DNA of 64,000 bases from Pseudomonas promysalinigenes (GTDB lineage Bacteria; Pseudomonadota; Gammaproteobacteria; Pseudomonadales; Pseudomonadaceae), in contig NZ_CP077094.1 in assembly GCF_014269025.2 (NCBI RefSeq), positions 4,744,501 to 4,808,500 on the forward strand. Reading direction: 5' to 3'. A program made the translations under genes and the position numbers. Shown here piece by piece: positions 27,035-36,736 of the stretch; the first letter of the stretch is position 1; the number at the start of each line of letters is the position of its first letter. The notes under the pieces are model-generated. The model saw only the letters and a program-made list of their open reading frames with translations, made no database searches and was not told the DNA's origin.

Positions 27035-28060
27035 CTATCGCGGGGCCAACTCGTTCAAATGGCGAGCGACTGCGATCCATGCACCGATATACCCCAACAA
27101 CACCGCTCCGATCAAGAGCGACAGACCATCGGAAGCGGGCACCCCGCCCAATGCGAAGTCACTGCCATACAGCCCCGAGAGCCCTATCACGGCCTCGTTC
27201 AGCCAGTTCAGGCCGAATGCCAGAATTGCCCAGGCCAGTACCCCTGCACCCAGGCCATACAAGGCTCCCATGTACAGGAAAGGCCGGCGTACGTAGCTGT
27301 CGGTGCCACCGACCAGCTTGATGACTTCGATCTCGATACGGCGGTTTTCGATATGTAGACGAATTGTGTTACCGATTACTAACAACAGCGCAGAAATCAG
27401 CATCACCGCCAGGCCGAAGACGAAGCGATCACCCAGTTTGAGGATCGCCGCCAGGCGCTCCACCCAGACCAGGTCCAACTGCGCATTCTCGACTCGCGGC
27501 AATTCCGACAGGCGCTGACGCAGGGCTTCGAGGGCGGGCTTGTCGACTTCGGTAGGGGTCACCACCACCACCCCGGGCAACGGGTTGTCAGGCAGCTCGC
27601 GCAGCGCTTCGCCCAGCCCGGATTGCTGCTGGAACTCCTCAAGGGCCTGCCCGGGGCTCACGTACTGGGCATCGGCAACACCCGGCATGCGCTTGATCTC
27701 ATCGCGCAAGGCCTCGCCCTGCTGGCTACCGGCATCGAGCTTCAGGTACAGCGAAATCTGCGCAGCACGCTGCCAGGAGCCCCCTAGCACTTCGATATTC
27801 TTGAGCAGCAACGACAGGCCCATGGGCATGCTCAAAGCCACCGCCATCACCAGGCAGGTGAAGAAGCTACCGATAGGTTGTTTGCCCAGGCGCCGCAGGC
27901 TGTCGGCAAGGCTGGCCCGGTGGCTCTCCAGCCAGGCGTGCAGCAAGGTGCGAAAATCCGGGCCGTCGTCGTGATCGCCGCCCTTTTTCTTCGCCGGCTG
28001 CGGGTCGGCGGCCTTGGGCGCGACGCGCTCGGAAACCTTGGGTGTACGTGTAGTGCTCAT
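27035..28060 (-). CDS. ftsX: Cell-division protein FtsX
   Basis: 341 aa permease-like partner of FtsE. A long hydrophilic cytoplasmic N-terminus (about 1-65) precedes TM1 (FFTCLVMAVALSMPMGLSLL). A periplasmic domain (about 90-215) follows, then three TMs near 220-335 with the FtsX-type IGNTIRLHIENRRIEIEVIKLVGGTD loop. The FtsEX complex regulates septal amidases through EnvC-type factors. It overlaps the ftsE stop by 4 nt. Confidence 0.94.
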   Translation of the reverse strand: MSTTRTPKVSERVAPKAADPQPAKKKGGDHDDGPDFRTLLHAWLESHRASLADSLRRLGKQPIGSFFTCLVMAVALSMPMGLSLLLKNIEVLGGSWQRAAQISLYLKLDAGSQQGEALRDEIKRMPGVADAQYVSPGQALEEFQQQSGLGEALRELPDNPLPGVVVVTPTEVDKPALEALRQRLSELPRVENAQLDLVWVERLAAILKLGDRFVFGLAVMLISALLLVIGNTIRLHIENRRIEIEVIKLVGGTDSYVRRPFLYMGALYGLGAGVLAWAILAFGLNWLNEAVIGLSGLYGSDFALGGVPASDGLSLLIGAVLLGYIGAWIAVARHLNELAPR

Positions 28061-28728
28061 TGCCCGGCCTCCCCATCGCCGATCAGACGGCCGCGCTGCA
28101 ACGTCAGCATACGGTGGCGCATGCGCGCAATCAGTGCCAGGTCGTGACTGGCGATCAGAACGGTGGTGCCCAAGCGGTTGATGTCCTCGAACACGCCCAT
28201 GATCTCGGCCGCCAGACGTGGGTCGAGGTTACCGGTGGGCTCATCGGCCAGCAGCAACGCCGGCTGGTGGACGATGGCCCTGGCAATACCGACCCGCTGT
28301 TGCTGGCCGGTGGACAGGTCCGCCGGGAACAGCTCGCCTTTGTCCGCCAGCGAAACACGCTCCAGCGCAGAGTCCACGCGCTTGGCGATCTCGGCCTTGG
28401 AAAGGCCGAGGATTTGCAGTGGCAAGGCGATGTTGTTGAACACTGTGCGGTCGAACAGCAGTTGATGGTTCTGGAACACCACGCCGATCTGCCGGCGCAG
28501 GAACGGGATCTGGGCGTTGCTGATCTGCCCTAGGTCTTGCCCGGCCAGCAGCAGTTTGCCACTCGTGGGGCGCTCCATGGCCAGCAGCAGGCGCAGCAAC
28601 GTACTCTTGCCCGCACCCGAGTGGCCGGTGACGAACAGGAATTCGCCCCGGCGCGCCCGGAAACTCAGCTCATGCAAGCCGACATGGCCATTGGGGTAGC
28701 GCTTGGCAACCTGTTCGAATCGGATCAT
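28057..28728 (-). CDS. ftsE: Cell-division ATP-binding protein FtsE
   Basis: 223 aa ABC ATPase. Walker A GHSGAGKSTLLRL at about 35-47, Q-loop region IGVVFQNHQLL, signature LSTGQQQRVGIARA (about 137-150), Walker B LLADEPTGNLD and His switch ASHD. Starts 2 nt after the ftsY stop. ATPase of the FtsEX complex. Confidence 0.96.
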   Translation of the reverse strand: MIRFEQVAKRYPNGHVGLHELSFRARRGEFLFVTGHSGAGKSTLLRLLLAMERPTSGKLLLAGQDLGQISNAQIPFLRRQIGVVFQNHQLLFDRTVFNNIALPLQILGLSKAEIAKRVDSALERVSLADKGELFPADLSTGQQQRVGIARAIVHQPALLLADEPTGNLDPRLAAEIMGVFEDINRLGTTVLIASHDLALIARMRHRMLTLQRGRLIGDGEAGQ

Positions 28729-28730
28729 GG

Positions 28731-30257
28731 TCAGTCTCGCTCGGCGAACAGAGCCTTGACGAACGGCTCGGCTTCGAATGTGCGCAGGTCATCGATGCCT
28801 TCACCCACCCCGATGAAGCGGATGGGCAGCTTGAATTGCTTGGCCAGGGCGAAGATCACCCCGCCTTTGGCCGTGCCGTCCAGCTTGGTCAGGGCAAGGC
28901 CTGTCAATTCGACGCTCTGGTTGAAGTACTTGGCCTGGCTGATAGCGTTCTGCCCGGTGCCGGCATCCAGCACCAGCAGCACCTCGTGCGGCGCATCGGC
29001 ATCGAGCTTGCCGATCACCCGGCGAACCTTCTTGAGCTCTTCCATCAGGTTGTCTTTAGTGTGCAGGCGCCCGGCAGTGTCAGCGATCAGCACATCCACG
29101 CCACGGGCCTTGGCGGCCTGCACGGCGTCGAAGATCACCGAAGCGGAATCGGCGCCAGTGTGCTGGGCAATCACCGGGATCTGGTTGCGTTCGCCCCAGA
29201 CCTGCAACTGCTCGACAGCAGCGGCACGGAACGTATCACCGGCAGCCAGCATCACTTTCTTGCCCTCGAGCTGTAGCTTCTTGGCCAACTTGCCGATGGT
29301 GGTGGTCTTGCCGGCGCCGTTCACGCCAACCACCAGAATCACGTAGGGCTTGTTCTGCGCCTGGACCTTGAGCGGTTGCTCGACCGGACGCAACAGGGCG
29401 GCAAGCTCTTCCTGCAGCGACTTGTAAAGCGCGTCGGCATCGGCCAACTGCTTGCGGGCGACCTTCTGCGTCAGGTTCTGAACAATGGCGGAGGTAGCCT
29501 CCACGCCCACGTCGGCGGTCAGCAAACGGGTTTCGATTTCGTCGAGCAAGTCGTCATCGATGACCTTTTTGCCCAGGAACAGGCTGGCCATGCCCTCGCC
29601 GATACTGGCGCTGGTCTTGGACAGGCCTTGCTTGAGGCGGGCAAAGAAGCCGGGCTTGGACTGCTCGGTGGCGAGCGGCGCGGCAACCACGGCAACCGGC
29701 TCAGGCTCCATTGGCACAGGAGCCGCAACCGGGGCGACAACCGCCGGCTCAGGCGCCGGGCGTTCCGGTATTACCGGCGGTGCCTTTGGCTCAAGATCCG
29801 GGACCAACGCGACCGGCTCTTCGGCAACCGGCAACACCAGGTTGCTGACAGGCGCAGGCTGCTCAACCACCGCAGCGGCCTCTGGCAGCGCGGCTTGTGA
29901 GGGGGTGGAAACCACAGGCTCAGGTGCAACCAGCGGCGCAGACGCCACCGCAGGTTCAGCAGGGACCGGTTCAGGTACAGATTCTGGCTCGCGCGCAGGC
30001 GCTGAAGCGACAGACTCTGGCACGGGCGCCTGCACTACCGGGGCGGCAGGTTCGGGCTGCGGCGCCTCCTCCTGCGCTTGCTCGGGGGCAGGCTGCGGCG
30101 CTACAGGTTCGGCCGGCTGCACCTCGGGCGCTTGAGGCTCGGGCGTTTGAGGCTGTTCGGCGACAGGTTGCTGCGGCTTCTTGCGAAACCAGCTGAACAG
30201 GCCTTTCTTCTCGCCAGCCTCGGCCGGCGCTTTTTTGTCGTCGTTGGAACCAAACAT
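28731..30257 (-). CDS. ftsY: Signal recognition particle receptor FtsY
   Basis: 508 aa. The first about 200 residues are an acidic, low-complexity A-domain rich in Pro, Ala, Glu and Val, with a basic start (KKGLFSWFRKKP). The NG domain follows: N helices from about 205, G1 GVNGAGKTTTIGKLA near 313-327, DTAGRLHTK, and TKLDGTAKGG near 457-466. It docks SRP-ribosome complexes to the inner membrane. First gene of ftsY-ftsE-ftsX. Confidence 0.96.
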   Translation of the reverse strand: MFGSNDDKKAPAEAGEKKGLFSWFRKKPQQPVAEQPQTPEPQAPEVQPAEPVAPQPAPEQAQEEAPQPEPAAPVVQAPVPESVASAPAREPESVPEPVPAEPAVASAPLVAPEPVVSTPSQAALPEAAAVVEQPAPVSNLVLPVAEEPVALVPDLEPKAPPVIPERPAPEPAVVAPVAAPVPMEPEPVAVVAAPLATEQSKPGFFARLKQGLSKTSASIGEGMASLFLGKKVIDDDLLDEIETRLLTADVGVEATSAIVQNLTQKVARKQLADADALYKSLQEELAALLRPVEQPLKVQAQNKPYVILVVGVNGAGKTTTIGKLAKKLQLEGKKVMLAAGDTFRAAAVEQLQVWGERNQIPVIAQHTGADSASVIFDAVQAAKARGVDVLIADTAGRLHTKDNLMEELKKVRRVIGKLDADAPHEVLLVLDAGTGQNAISQAKYFNQSVELTGLALTKLDGTAKGGVIFALAKQFKLPIRFIGVGEGIDDLRTFEAEPFVKALFAERD

Positions 30258-30440
30258 GGAAGACGGCTATCTCAGGGTAGCGATGGGCCAGCAACTGGCG
30301 CATCGGGAATTCTCTAAACGCAGAACAGACTATTTTGAATCCGACTGGTTCATGCGCAATGTTTTGTCTTAAGGTCCTGTGGGCCAGAACGGCGACAGGC
30401 ATGGTCGCCAGGCAACCGGATCAGTATCCTAGCACCTCCT

Positions 30441-30467
30441 GGCCCGCAGACGCTAAACCAGCGGGCC
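30441..30467 (+). other. Hairpin in the leader of the M16 peptidase gene
   Basis: GGCCCGC pairs with GCGGGCC around a 13-nt loop, ending 21 nt before the ATG, in the 231-nt ftsY/M16 divergent gap. The rest of that gap shows no convincing promoter pair. Confidence 0.35.
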
Positions 30468-30488
30468 GCCGAACAGGTTAATCACCGT

Positions 30489-31844
30489 ATGAATGCCCTA
30501 GCCCGCCGTGCCGCTGGCCTGTTGCTCAGCACGCTCTGCCTGCCGCTCGTGGCTTTTGCCGCCGACGTGCAACCCACCCACGAATTTATCCTCGACAATG
30601 GCCTGAAAGTGGTCGTGCGCGAAGACCACCGCGCGCCAGTGGTGGTATCCCAGATCTGGTACAAGGTCGGTTCCAGCTACGAGACGCCCGGGCAGACCGG
30701 CTTGTCCCATGCCCTTGAACATATGATGTTCAAGGGCAGCGCCAAGGTCGGGCCAGGCGAGGCCTCGCGCATCCTGCGCGACATAGGTGCAGAAGAAAAC
30801 GCCTTTACCAGCGATGACTACACCGCTTATTACCAAGTCCTGGCCCGCGACCGTCTGCCGGTTGCCTTGGAGCTGGAGGCCGATCGTCTGGCGAGTTTGC
30901 GCTTACCGGCTGACGAGTTCGCCCGCGAAATCGAAGTCATCAAAGAAGAGCGCCGCCTGCGCACCGACGATCAGCCCAGTGCCAAAGCCTTCGAACTGTT
31001 CCGTGCCATGGCCTTCCCTGCCAGCGGCTATCACACGCCGACCATCGGTTGGATGGCTGACCTGGACCGCATGAAAGTCGAAGAACTGCGTCATTGGTAC
31101 GAGTCTTGGTACGCGCCGAACAACGCCACACTGGTGGTCGTCGGCGATGTCACCGCCGACGAAGTCAAGACGCTGGCACAGAAGTATTTCGGCAGCATTC
31201 CCAAGCGCGCCGTGCCGCCGGCCAAACTTCCGCTCGAGCTTGCCGAGCCCGGCCAGCGTGTGCTGACGCTGCATGTGCGCACACAGCTGCCTAGCCTGAT
31301 CTACGGGTTCAACGTTCCAAGCCTGGCAACCGCCAAGGACCCGCGCACCGTCCACGCCTTGCGGCTGATCTCGGCACTGCTCGACGGCGGCTACAGCGCG
31401 CGCATGCCTGCTCGCCTCGAGCGCGGTCAGGAGTTGGTGGCCGGCGCCTCGTCCAGCTACAACGCCTTCACCCGCGGTGACAGCTTGTTCCTGATCTCGG
31501 CAACGCCCAATGTGCAGAAGCAGAAAACCCTGGCCGACGTAGAAAAAGGCGTTTGGAAGCTGCTCGACGAGCTCAAGGCAACTGCCCCAAGTGCCGAGGA
31601 ACTGGAGCGCGTGCGTGCCCAAGTGATCGCCGGGCTGGTCTACGACCGTGACTCAATCAGCAGTCAGGCCACCACCATTGGCCAGCTGGAGACGGTCGGC
31701 CTGTCCTGGAAACTGATCGACAGCGAGCTGGACGAACTCAAGCAGGTCACCCCGCAAGACGTGCAGAACGCCGCACGCACTTATTTCACCCGCGAACGCC
31801 TGAGCGTTGCCCATGTTTTGCCCGAGGAGTCCGCTCATGAGTGA
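30489..31844 (+). CDS. M16 zinc metalloprotease, catalytic subunit
   Basis: 451 aa secreted or periplasmic pitrilysin-type peptidase. Signal peptide about 1-25 (LCLPLVAFAA). Inverted zinc motif H74-x-x-E77-H78 (HALEH), with the downstream glutamate in EIEVIKEERRLR. Two M16 halves are present (about 30-180 and 190-390). It lies directly before a non-catalytic M16 paralogue with an 8-nt overlap, suggesting a heterodimer of the mitochondrial-processing-peptidase/PqqF-like type. Confidence 0.9.
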   Translation: MNALARRAAGLLLSTLCLPLVAFAADVQPTHEFILDNGLKVVVREDHRAPVVVSQIWYKVGSSYETPGQTGLSHALEHMMFKGSAKVGPGEASRILRDIGAEENAFTSDDYTAYYQVLARDRLPVALELEADRLASLRLPADEFAREIEVIKEERRLRTDDQPSAKAFELFRAMAFPASGYHTPTIGWMADLDRMKVEELRHWYESWYAPNNATLVVVGDVTADEVKTLAQKYFGSIPKRAVPPAKLPLELAEPGQRVLTLHVRTQLPSLIYGFNVPSLATAKDPRTVHALRLISALLDGGYSARMPARLERGQELVAGASSSYNAFTRGDSLFLISATPNVQKQKTLADVEKGVWKLLDELKATAPSAEELERVRAQVIAGLVYDRDSISSQATTIGQLETVGLSWKLIDSELDELKQVTPQDVQNAARTYFTRERLSVAHVLPEESAHE

Positions 31845-33321
31845 CCGCAGCGCACTACGCTACCCCTTGATCGGCTCGTGCATCATCGCGCTGGTGGTGG
31901 CCGTGGCCGCCGTGCTCCCCCGTTCTGGCCATGCCGGCGACCAAGCCAATGCCGCGCGCCCGGCCAACACCTTGCAGTCGCTGGCCGAACTGGATGGCAA
32001 GGCACCTGGCCGCCGCCAGCTGAACATCCAGCACTGGACCACCACTGAAGGCGCCCGGGTGCTGTTCGTCGAGGCTCGCGAGCTGCCGATGTTCGACCTG
32101 CGTGTCACCTTCGCTGCCGGTAGCAGCCAGGACGGCACCACTCCCGGCCTGGCCACCCTGACCAATGCCATGCTCAACGAAGGTGTAGCCGGCAAGGATG
32201 TGACCGCCATCGCCGAAGGTTTCGAGGGTCTGGGCGCCGATTTCGGCAACGGCTCCTACCGGGACATGGCGGTGACTACCCTGCGTAGCCTGAGCGCCAA
32301 AGACAAACGCGAGCCGGCGCTCAAGCTGTTTGCGCAAGTGACCGGCCAGCCGACCTTCCCAGAGGAAGCTCTCAAACGCATCAAGAACCAGTTGCTGGCC
32401 GGGTTCGAGTACGAGAAGCAGAACCCTGGAAAGATCGGCAGCAAAGCCTTGTTCAGCAAACTTTACGGCAACCATCCATACGCCCAGCCTAGCGATGGCA
32501 GTGCCGAAAGCGTGCCAGGCATCACCGTCGAGCAACTGCGCGCCTTCCACGCCAAAGCCTACGCCGCTGGCAATGCGGTGATCGCCCTGGTAGGCGACCT
32601 GAGCCGCCAGGAAGCCGAAGCCGTGGCCGCGCAAGTTTCCGCTGCCCTGCCCAAAGGCCCGGCGCTGGCGGCACCTGCCCAGCCGGTGGAACCCAAAGCT
32701 GGGATTACCCACATCGACTTCCCGAGCAAGCAGACTCACCTGATGCTGGCCGAACTCGGCATCGACCGCCAGGACCCTGACTGGCCGGCCCTTTCGCTGG
32801 GCAACCAGATTCTCGGCGGGGGCGCATTCGGCACCCGGCTGATGAGCGAAGTTCGCGAAAAACGCGGCCTGACCTACGGGGTATACTCGGCATTCAGCCC
32901 GATGCAGGTGCGTGGCCCGTTCATGATCAACCTGCAAACCCGGGCCGAACTCAGCGATGGGACGCTCAAGCTGGTACAGAGCATTCTCGCCGACTACCTC
33001 AAGAGTGGCCCGACCCAGCAAGAACTGGATGACGCCAAACGCGAGTTGGCCGGCAGCTTCCCGCTGTCCAACGCCAGCAACGCGAGCATCGTCGGCCAAC
33101 TGGGCGCCATCGGCTTCTACAACCTGCCATTGACCTGGCTGGAAGATTTCATGCAGCAATCACAGGCACTGACCGTCGAGCAGGTTAAAACCGCGATGAA
33201 CAAGCACCTGGCAGCCGACAAACTGGTGATCGTCACCGTCGGCCCGAAGGTGCCACAGCAGCCGCTGCCTGCCCCTACTGACAAACCGTCCGAGCAACCG
33301 CTCGGCGTACCGGAGCACTAA
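31837..33321 (+). CDS. M16 metalloprotease-like, non-catalytic subunit
   Basis: 494 aa. N-terminal membrane or signal segment at about 12-30 (IIALVVAVAAVLPRSGHAG). The M16 fold is clear (MFDLRVTFAAGSSQD … VREKRGLTYGVYSAF), but the HxxEH zinc motif is missing: the equivalent segment is LTNAMLNEGV. The conserved substrate-binding Arg/Tyr region near 350 is retained. It would act as the partner subunit of the preceding enzyme. The C-terminal tail is Pro-rich. Its stop overlaps the rsmD start by one base (TAATG). Confidence 0.88.
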   Translation: MSDRSALRYPLIGSCIIALVVAVAAVLPRSGHAGDQANAARPANTLQSLAELDGKAPGRRQLNIQHWTTTEGARVLFVEARELPMFDLRVTFAAGSSQDGTTPGLATLTNAMLNEGVAGKDVTAIAEGFEGLGADFGNGSYRDMAVTTLRSLSAKDKREPALKLFAQVTGQPTFPEEALKRIKNQLLAGFEYEKQNPGKIGSKALFSKLYGNHPYAQPSDGSAESVPGITVEQLRAFHAKAYAAGNAVIALVGDLSRQEAEAVAAQVSAALPKGPALAAPAQPVEPKAGITHIDFPSKQTHLMLAELGIDRQDPDWPALSLGNQILGGGAFGTRLMSEVREKRGLTYGVYSAFSPMQVRGPFMINLQTRAELSDGTLKLVQSILADYLKSGPTQQELDDAKRELAGSFPLSNASNASIVGQLGAIGFYNLPLTWLEDFMQQSQALTVEQVKTAMNKHLAADKLVIVTVGPKVPQQPLPAPTDKPSEQPLGVPEH

Positions 33322-33923
33322 TGCCTAGATCCACCCCTCCCGCCCGCCCGCAGCAGGGCCAAAGCAAGGGCCAGGGTCACCTGCGCATCATCGCCGGCGA
33401 GTGGCGCAGCCGCCGCCTGGCGGTGCCGGATGGCGAAGGCCTGCGCCCTACCCCGGATCGTGTGCGCGAAACGGTCTTCAACTGGCTGGCGCCACATATC
33501 GAAGGCGCTCGCGTGCTGGATGCCTTCACCGGCAGTGGCGCTTTGGTACTCGAAGCCTTGTCCCGTGGGGCCGAAGATGCGGTGGCGCTGGACAGCAATC
33601 CGGCCGCCATCGCCAACCTGAAGAACAACCTCGAGATTCTGCGCTGCCCGCGCGGCCAGATATTGCAGACCGACGCGTTGCGGTACCTACACAACCCGGC
33701 AAAACAACAGTTCGATGTGGTGTTCCTCGACCCACCGTTCCATCAGGACCTACTGGCCACTACCTGTAACCTGCTGGAGCAGAACCAGTGGCTAGGGGAG
33801 CAGGCCTGGATCTACACCGAAAGCGAGGCGGCGCCGTCTACGCTGCCGATGCCCGCCAACTGGCGCCTGCACCGCGAAAAGAAAACCGGCCAGGTGTACT
33901 ACGCGCTCTGGCAGCGGGGCTGA
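33321..33923 (+). CDS. rsmD: 16S rRNA (guanine-966-N2)-methyltransferase
   Basis: 200 aa. Conserved start of the fold LRIIAGEWRSRRL … LRPTPDRVRETVFNWL (about 21-57), SAM motif VLDAFTGSGALVLEALSRGA, and the catalytic DPPF in VVFLDPPFHQD near 135. It methylates G966 of 16S rRNA. Coupled to the M16 pair. Confidence 0.94.
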   Translation: MPRSTPPARPQQGQSKGQGHLRIIAGEWRSRRLAVPDGEGLRPTPDRVRETVFNWLAPHIEGARVLDAFTGSGALVLEALSRGAEDAVALDSNPAAIANLKNNLEILRCPRGQILQTDALRYLHNPAKQQFDVVFLDPPFHQDLLATTCNLLEQNQWLGEQAWIYTESEAAPSTLPMPANWRLHREKKTGQVYYALWQRG

Positions 33924-34069
33924 GGCTGATCTAATTCCTCACGTCGCCACGCAATGCCATTTCGGCCTACGCTAAAAACATGAGGTCAACGCGTAACCTC
34001 ACCGATGGCGAGGGTACAACGGCGGGGGCCGATGGCACGTTCCAGCAGGCCTATTTCGAGTCGCCCAGC

Positions 34070-35062
34070 ATGCCCAGTCTCAACGTCACGTTCCGCCCGG
34101 CCATCGGTCTGTCCAACCCCCACTTGCAAACCCTGTGGGGGCCGTTGTGGCGCAAGCTGCCTGCATTGCAGCGTATCCGCGAACGTTTGTGGCTGGCCGA
34201 TGGCGACTTTCTCGACCTCGACTGGCACGGGCCGCACAGCCCGGATACACCGCTGGTGCTGGTGCTGCATGGTTTGACCGGCTCCTCCCACTCGCACTAC
34301 GTCAAAGGCTTGCAGCAAACGCTGCAAGCCCGCGGCTGGGCTAGCGTTGCATTGAATTGGCGCGGCTGCTCCGGCGAGCCCAACCTGCTGCCGCGCAGCT
34401 ACCATTCCGGTGCCAGCGAAGACTTGGCTGAAGTCGTCGCGCACCTGCATGCCCAACGCCCTTTGGCGCCGCTGTACGCCGTGGGCTACTCCCTGGGCGG
34501 CAATGTGTTGCTCAAGTACCTGGGGGAAAGTGGTTCGGCCAGCCAGTTGCAGGCGGCTGTGGCGGTTTCCGTGCCGTTTCGCCTCGACCAGTGCGCCGAC
34601 CGTATCGGCCAAGGGTTTTCCAAGGTTTACCAGGCACACTTCATGCGCGAGATGATGGCCTATGTTCAGGTCAAACACCGGCATCTGCGCGACCTTGGCG
34701 ACCACGAGGGGCTGGCCGCGCTGGACCGACTCGGGCCGCTGGGCAGAATGAAAACGTTTTGGGACTTCGACGGCAAAGTCACCGCACCGCTCAATGGCTT
34801 CAACGATGCCCACGATTATTATCGCCGCTCATCGAGCCGCTTCTATTTGGCCGAAAACCGCACGCCGACCCTGATCATCCAGTCCACCGATGACCCGTTC
34901 GTGTTCGACCACAGCCTGCCCACCGCCAGCGAACTGGCACCACAAACCCAGTTCGAGCTGCATACACGCGGTGGGCATGTGGGCTTCGTCGACGGCAGCC
35001 TGCGCAACCCTGGCTATTACCTGGAGCGGCGTATTCCACAATGGCTCGTCGACGGCCAGTGA
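34070..35062 (+). CDS. YheT-like alpha/beta hydrolase
   Basis: 330 aa from MPSLNVTFRPAIGLSNPHLQT, the usual start of this family; an in-frame ATG at 33980 would add 30 unconserved residues. Nucleophile motif GYSLGG near 138, preceded by VLHGLTGSSHSHYV (oxyanion) and NWRGCSGEPN. The catalytic Asp (STDDPFV) and His (TRGGHVGFVDG) lie near the C-terminus. Substrate unknown; YheT proteins are esterase-like. Convergent with the sulfurtransferase gene. Confidence 0.85.
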   Translation: MPSLNVTFRPAIGLSNPHLQTLWGPLWRKLPALQRIRERLWLADGDFLDLDWHGPHSPDTPLVLVLHGLTGSSHSHYVKGLQQTLQARGWASVALNWRGCSGEPNLLPRSYHSGASEDLAEVVAHLHAQRPLAPLYAVGYSLGGNVLLKYLGESGSASQLQAAVAVSVPFRLDQCADRIGQGFSKVYQAHFMREMMAYVQVKHRHLRDLGDHEGLAALDRLGPLGRMKTFWDFDGKVTAPLNGFNDAHDYYRRSSSRFYLAENRTPTLIIQSTDDPFVFDHSLPTASELAPQTQFELHTRGGHVGFVDGSLRNPGYYLERRIPQWLVDGQ

Positions 35063-35075
35063 TGCTGACTGCGCC

Positions 35076-35930
35076 CTAGTCGCCGGTCGCTATGCCATGG
35101 CCGGGGTCGTTGATCCACTCGCTCCAGGACCCGGCGTACAGCCTGCCCATCGGGTAGCCTGCCAACGCCAGTGCAAACAGGTTGTGGCAGGCCGTCACCC
35201 CAGAGCCGCAGTATGCGACCAGTTGCTCTGGCGAACGCCCCGAAATCTTTTCGGCAAAACGCTGCCGTAGCTGCTCAGGTGCCAGGAAGCGGCCGTCCGC
35301 TGTGAGGTTTTCGGTGAAGGCCGCGCACTGAGCGCCCGGAATATGACCGCCAACCGGGTCAATGGGCTCTACCTCACCGCGAAAGCGCGGCAACGCACGG
35401 GCATCGATCAGGGTCAGGTCAGGGCTGCCCAGACGCTTGGCCAGGTGCTGTGCATCGATCAGCAAGCTGGCATCCGGTTCACCGCTGAACGTACCCTCGC
35501 GCCTGGCTGGTGCATCCAGGCTCAGCGGCAGGTGGGCCGCATGCCAGGCCTTGAGGCCCCCGTCGAGGATCGCCACGTCACTGCGCTTGCCCAGCCACAC
35601 CAACAGCCACCACGCCCTGGCCGCGAACGCTCCGGGGCCATCGTCGTACAGCACCACCTCACTGTCGTTGTCCAGGCCCCATTCGCGCAGGCGCTCGACC
35701 AACCGCTGTGGGTTCGGCAGCGGGTGGCGACCGGTGCGCCCTTTGCTGACCGCCCCGCTCAGGTCTCTTTCCAGATCGGCAAAATGCGCCCCAGCGATGT
35801 GCCCTTGGGCATAGCTGCGCTGGCCGTAGTCCACGTCTTCCAAAGCGAAACGACAATCGAGAATCACCAGCTTGGGCGAGCCTAGACGTTCGGCCAGTTG
35901 TTGCGGGGTGATCAATTGCGCAAGCGGCAT
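35076..35930 (-). CDS. 3-mercaptopyruvate/thiosulfate sulfurtransferase, two rhodanese domains
   Basis: 284 aa. An N-terminal inactive rhodanese domain covers about 8-125 and a C-terminal active one about 150-280. The active-site loop is CGSGVTA with Cys241. That loop type favours 3-mercaptopyruvate sulfurtransferase (SseA-like) over thiosulfate sulfurtransferase, which usually has CRKGVT. AGGAGA before ATG 35930 sets the start. It follows the TetR gene by 34 nt on the same strand. Confidence 0.88.
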   Translation of the reverse strand: MPLAQLITPQQLAERLGSPKLVILDCRFALEDVDYGQRSYAQGHIAGAHFADLERDLSGAVSKGRTGRHPLPNPQRLVERLREWGLDNDSEVVLYDDGPGAFAARAWWLLVWLGKRSDVAILDGGLKAWHAAHLPLSLDAPARREGTFSGEPDASLLIDAQHLAKRLGSPDLTLIDARALPRFRGEVEPIDPVGGHIPGAQCAAFTENLTADGRFLAPEQLRQRFAEKISGRSPEQLVAYCGSGVTACHNLFALALAGYPMGRLYAGSWSEWINDPGHGIATGD

Positions 35931-35964
35931 GACAATCTCCTGATCGATGGCACGACGGCCCGGG

Positions 35965-36630
35965 CTAGAGCTCAAGGGCCTGATTGAACGGTACGTGGAA
36001 TTCCTGGCACAGCGCATCCACTGCGCCGCGGGCATTGCTGGTGACGAAACCCAGTTCAAGCACCAGCACCTGATAGACGCCACGCTTGAAGGCTTCTTCA
36101 CTCAGGTGCGCGGCATGTTCACGGGTGGTACTGAGAAAGCGTACCCAAGAAGTCAGCACGATCCAGGCATTGATGGTCAGTGACTCGATCTGCGCCGCTT
36201 CCATGGTCAGGATCCCTGCCTCGACGAAGCCACGATAGATCGCCTGGCCTTGGCGCAGGCAACGCTCGGAAAAGCGCCGATAGCGCGCCGCCAGCTCCGG
36301 GTCGCTTTCCAGCAAATGCTCAAGATCACGGTGCAGAAACCGGTAGTTCCACATCGCCGCAAGCAACGCTTTGAGGTAGAAGCGCTTGTCTTCGACCGTG
36401 GCTGCACGGCCTTGGGGCGGGCGCAGGAAGCTGTCTACCAGTTCTTCGTACTGGCTGAACAAGAGGGCGATGATCGCCTGCTTGTTGGGGAAGTGGTAAT
36501 AAAGGTTGCCGGGCGAAATCTCCATGTGCGCGGCGATATGGTTGGTACTGACGCTGCGTTCGCCCTGCTGATTGAACAGCTCAAGGCTGTTCTGCACGAT
36601 GCGCTCTCGAGTCTTCATGCGCGGGGCCAT
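35965..36630 (-). CDS. TetR-family transcriptional regulator
   Basis: 221 aa from MAPRMKTRERIVQNSLELF; a start at 36669 (MAHYPTPAEW) is also possible. The N-terminal helix-turn-helix is at about 20-50 (VSTNHIAAHMEISPGNLYYHFPNKQ). A helical ligand-binding domain follows, with FLHRDLEHLLESDPEL near 95-110. It is divergent from the calB operon, and a palindrome sits in the gap, so it probably represses calB and/or itself. Ligand unknown. Confidence 0.85.
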   Translation of the reverse strand: MAPRMKTRERIVQNSLELFNQQGERSVSTNHIAAHMEISPGNLYYHFPNKQAIIALLFSQYEELVDSFLRPPQGRAATVEDKRFYLKALLAAMWNYRFLHRDLEHLLESDPELAARYRRFSERCLRQGQAIYRGFVEAGILTMEAAQIESLTINAWIVLTSWVRFLSTTREHAAHLSEEAFKRGVYQVLVLELGFVTSNARGAVDALCQEFHVPFNQALEL

Positions 36631-36736
36631 GCTCAGTTCCCATTCTGCAGGCGTTGGATAGTGGGCCATCTTACGGTGAATCGCCGCCCTGTTGCACCGT
36701 TGCTGCCCCTGAAAAAAGTCGCACCAGCGCACTGAT

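Noticed and set aside
33980..34069. Upstream extension of the YheT-like hydrolase
   Set aside because: Thirty extra residues are not family-like and there is no ribosome binding site before the 33980 ATG.
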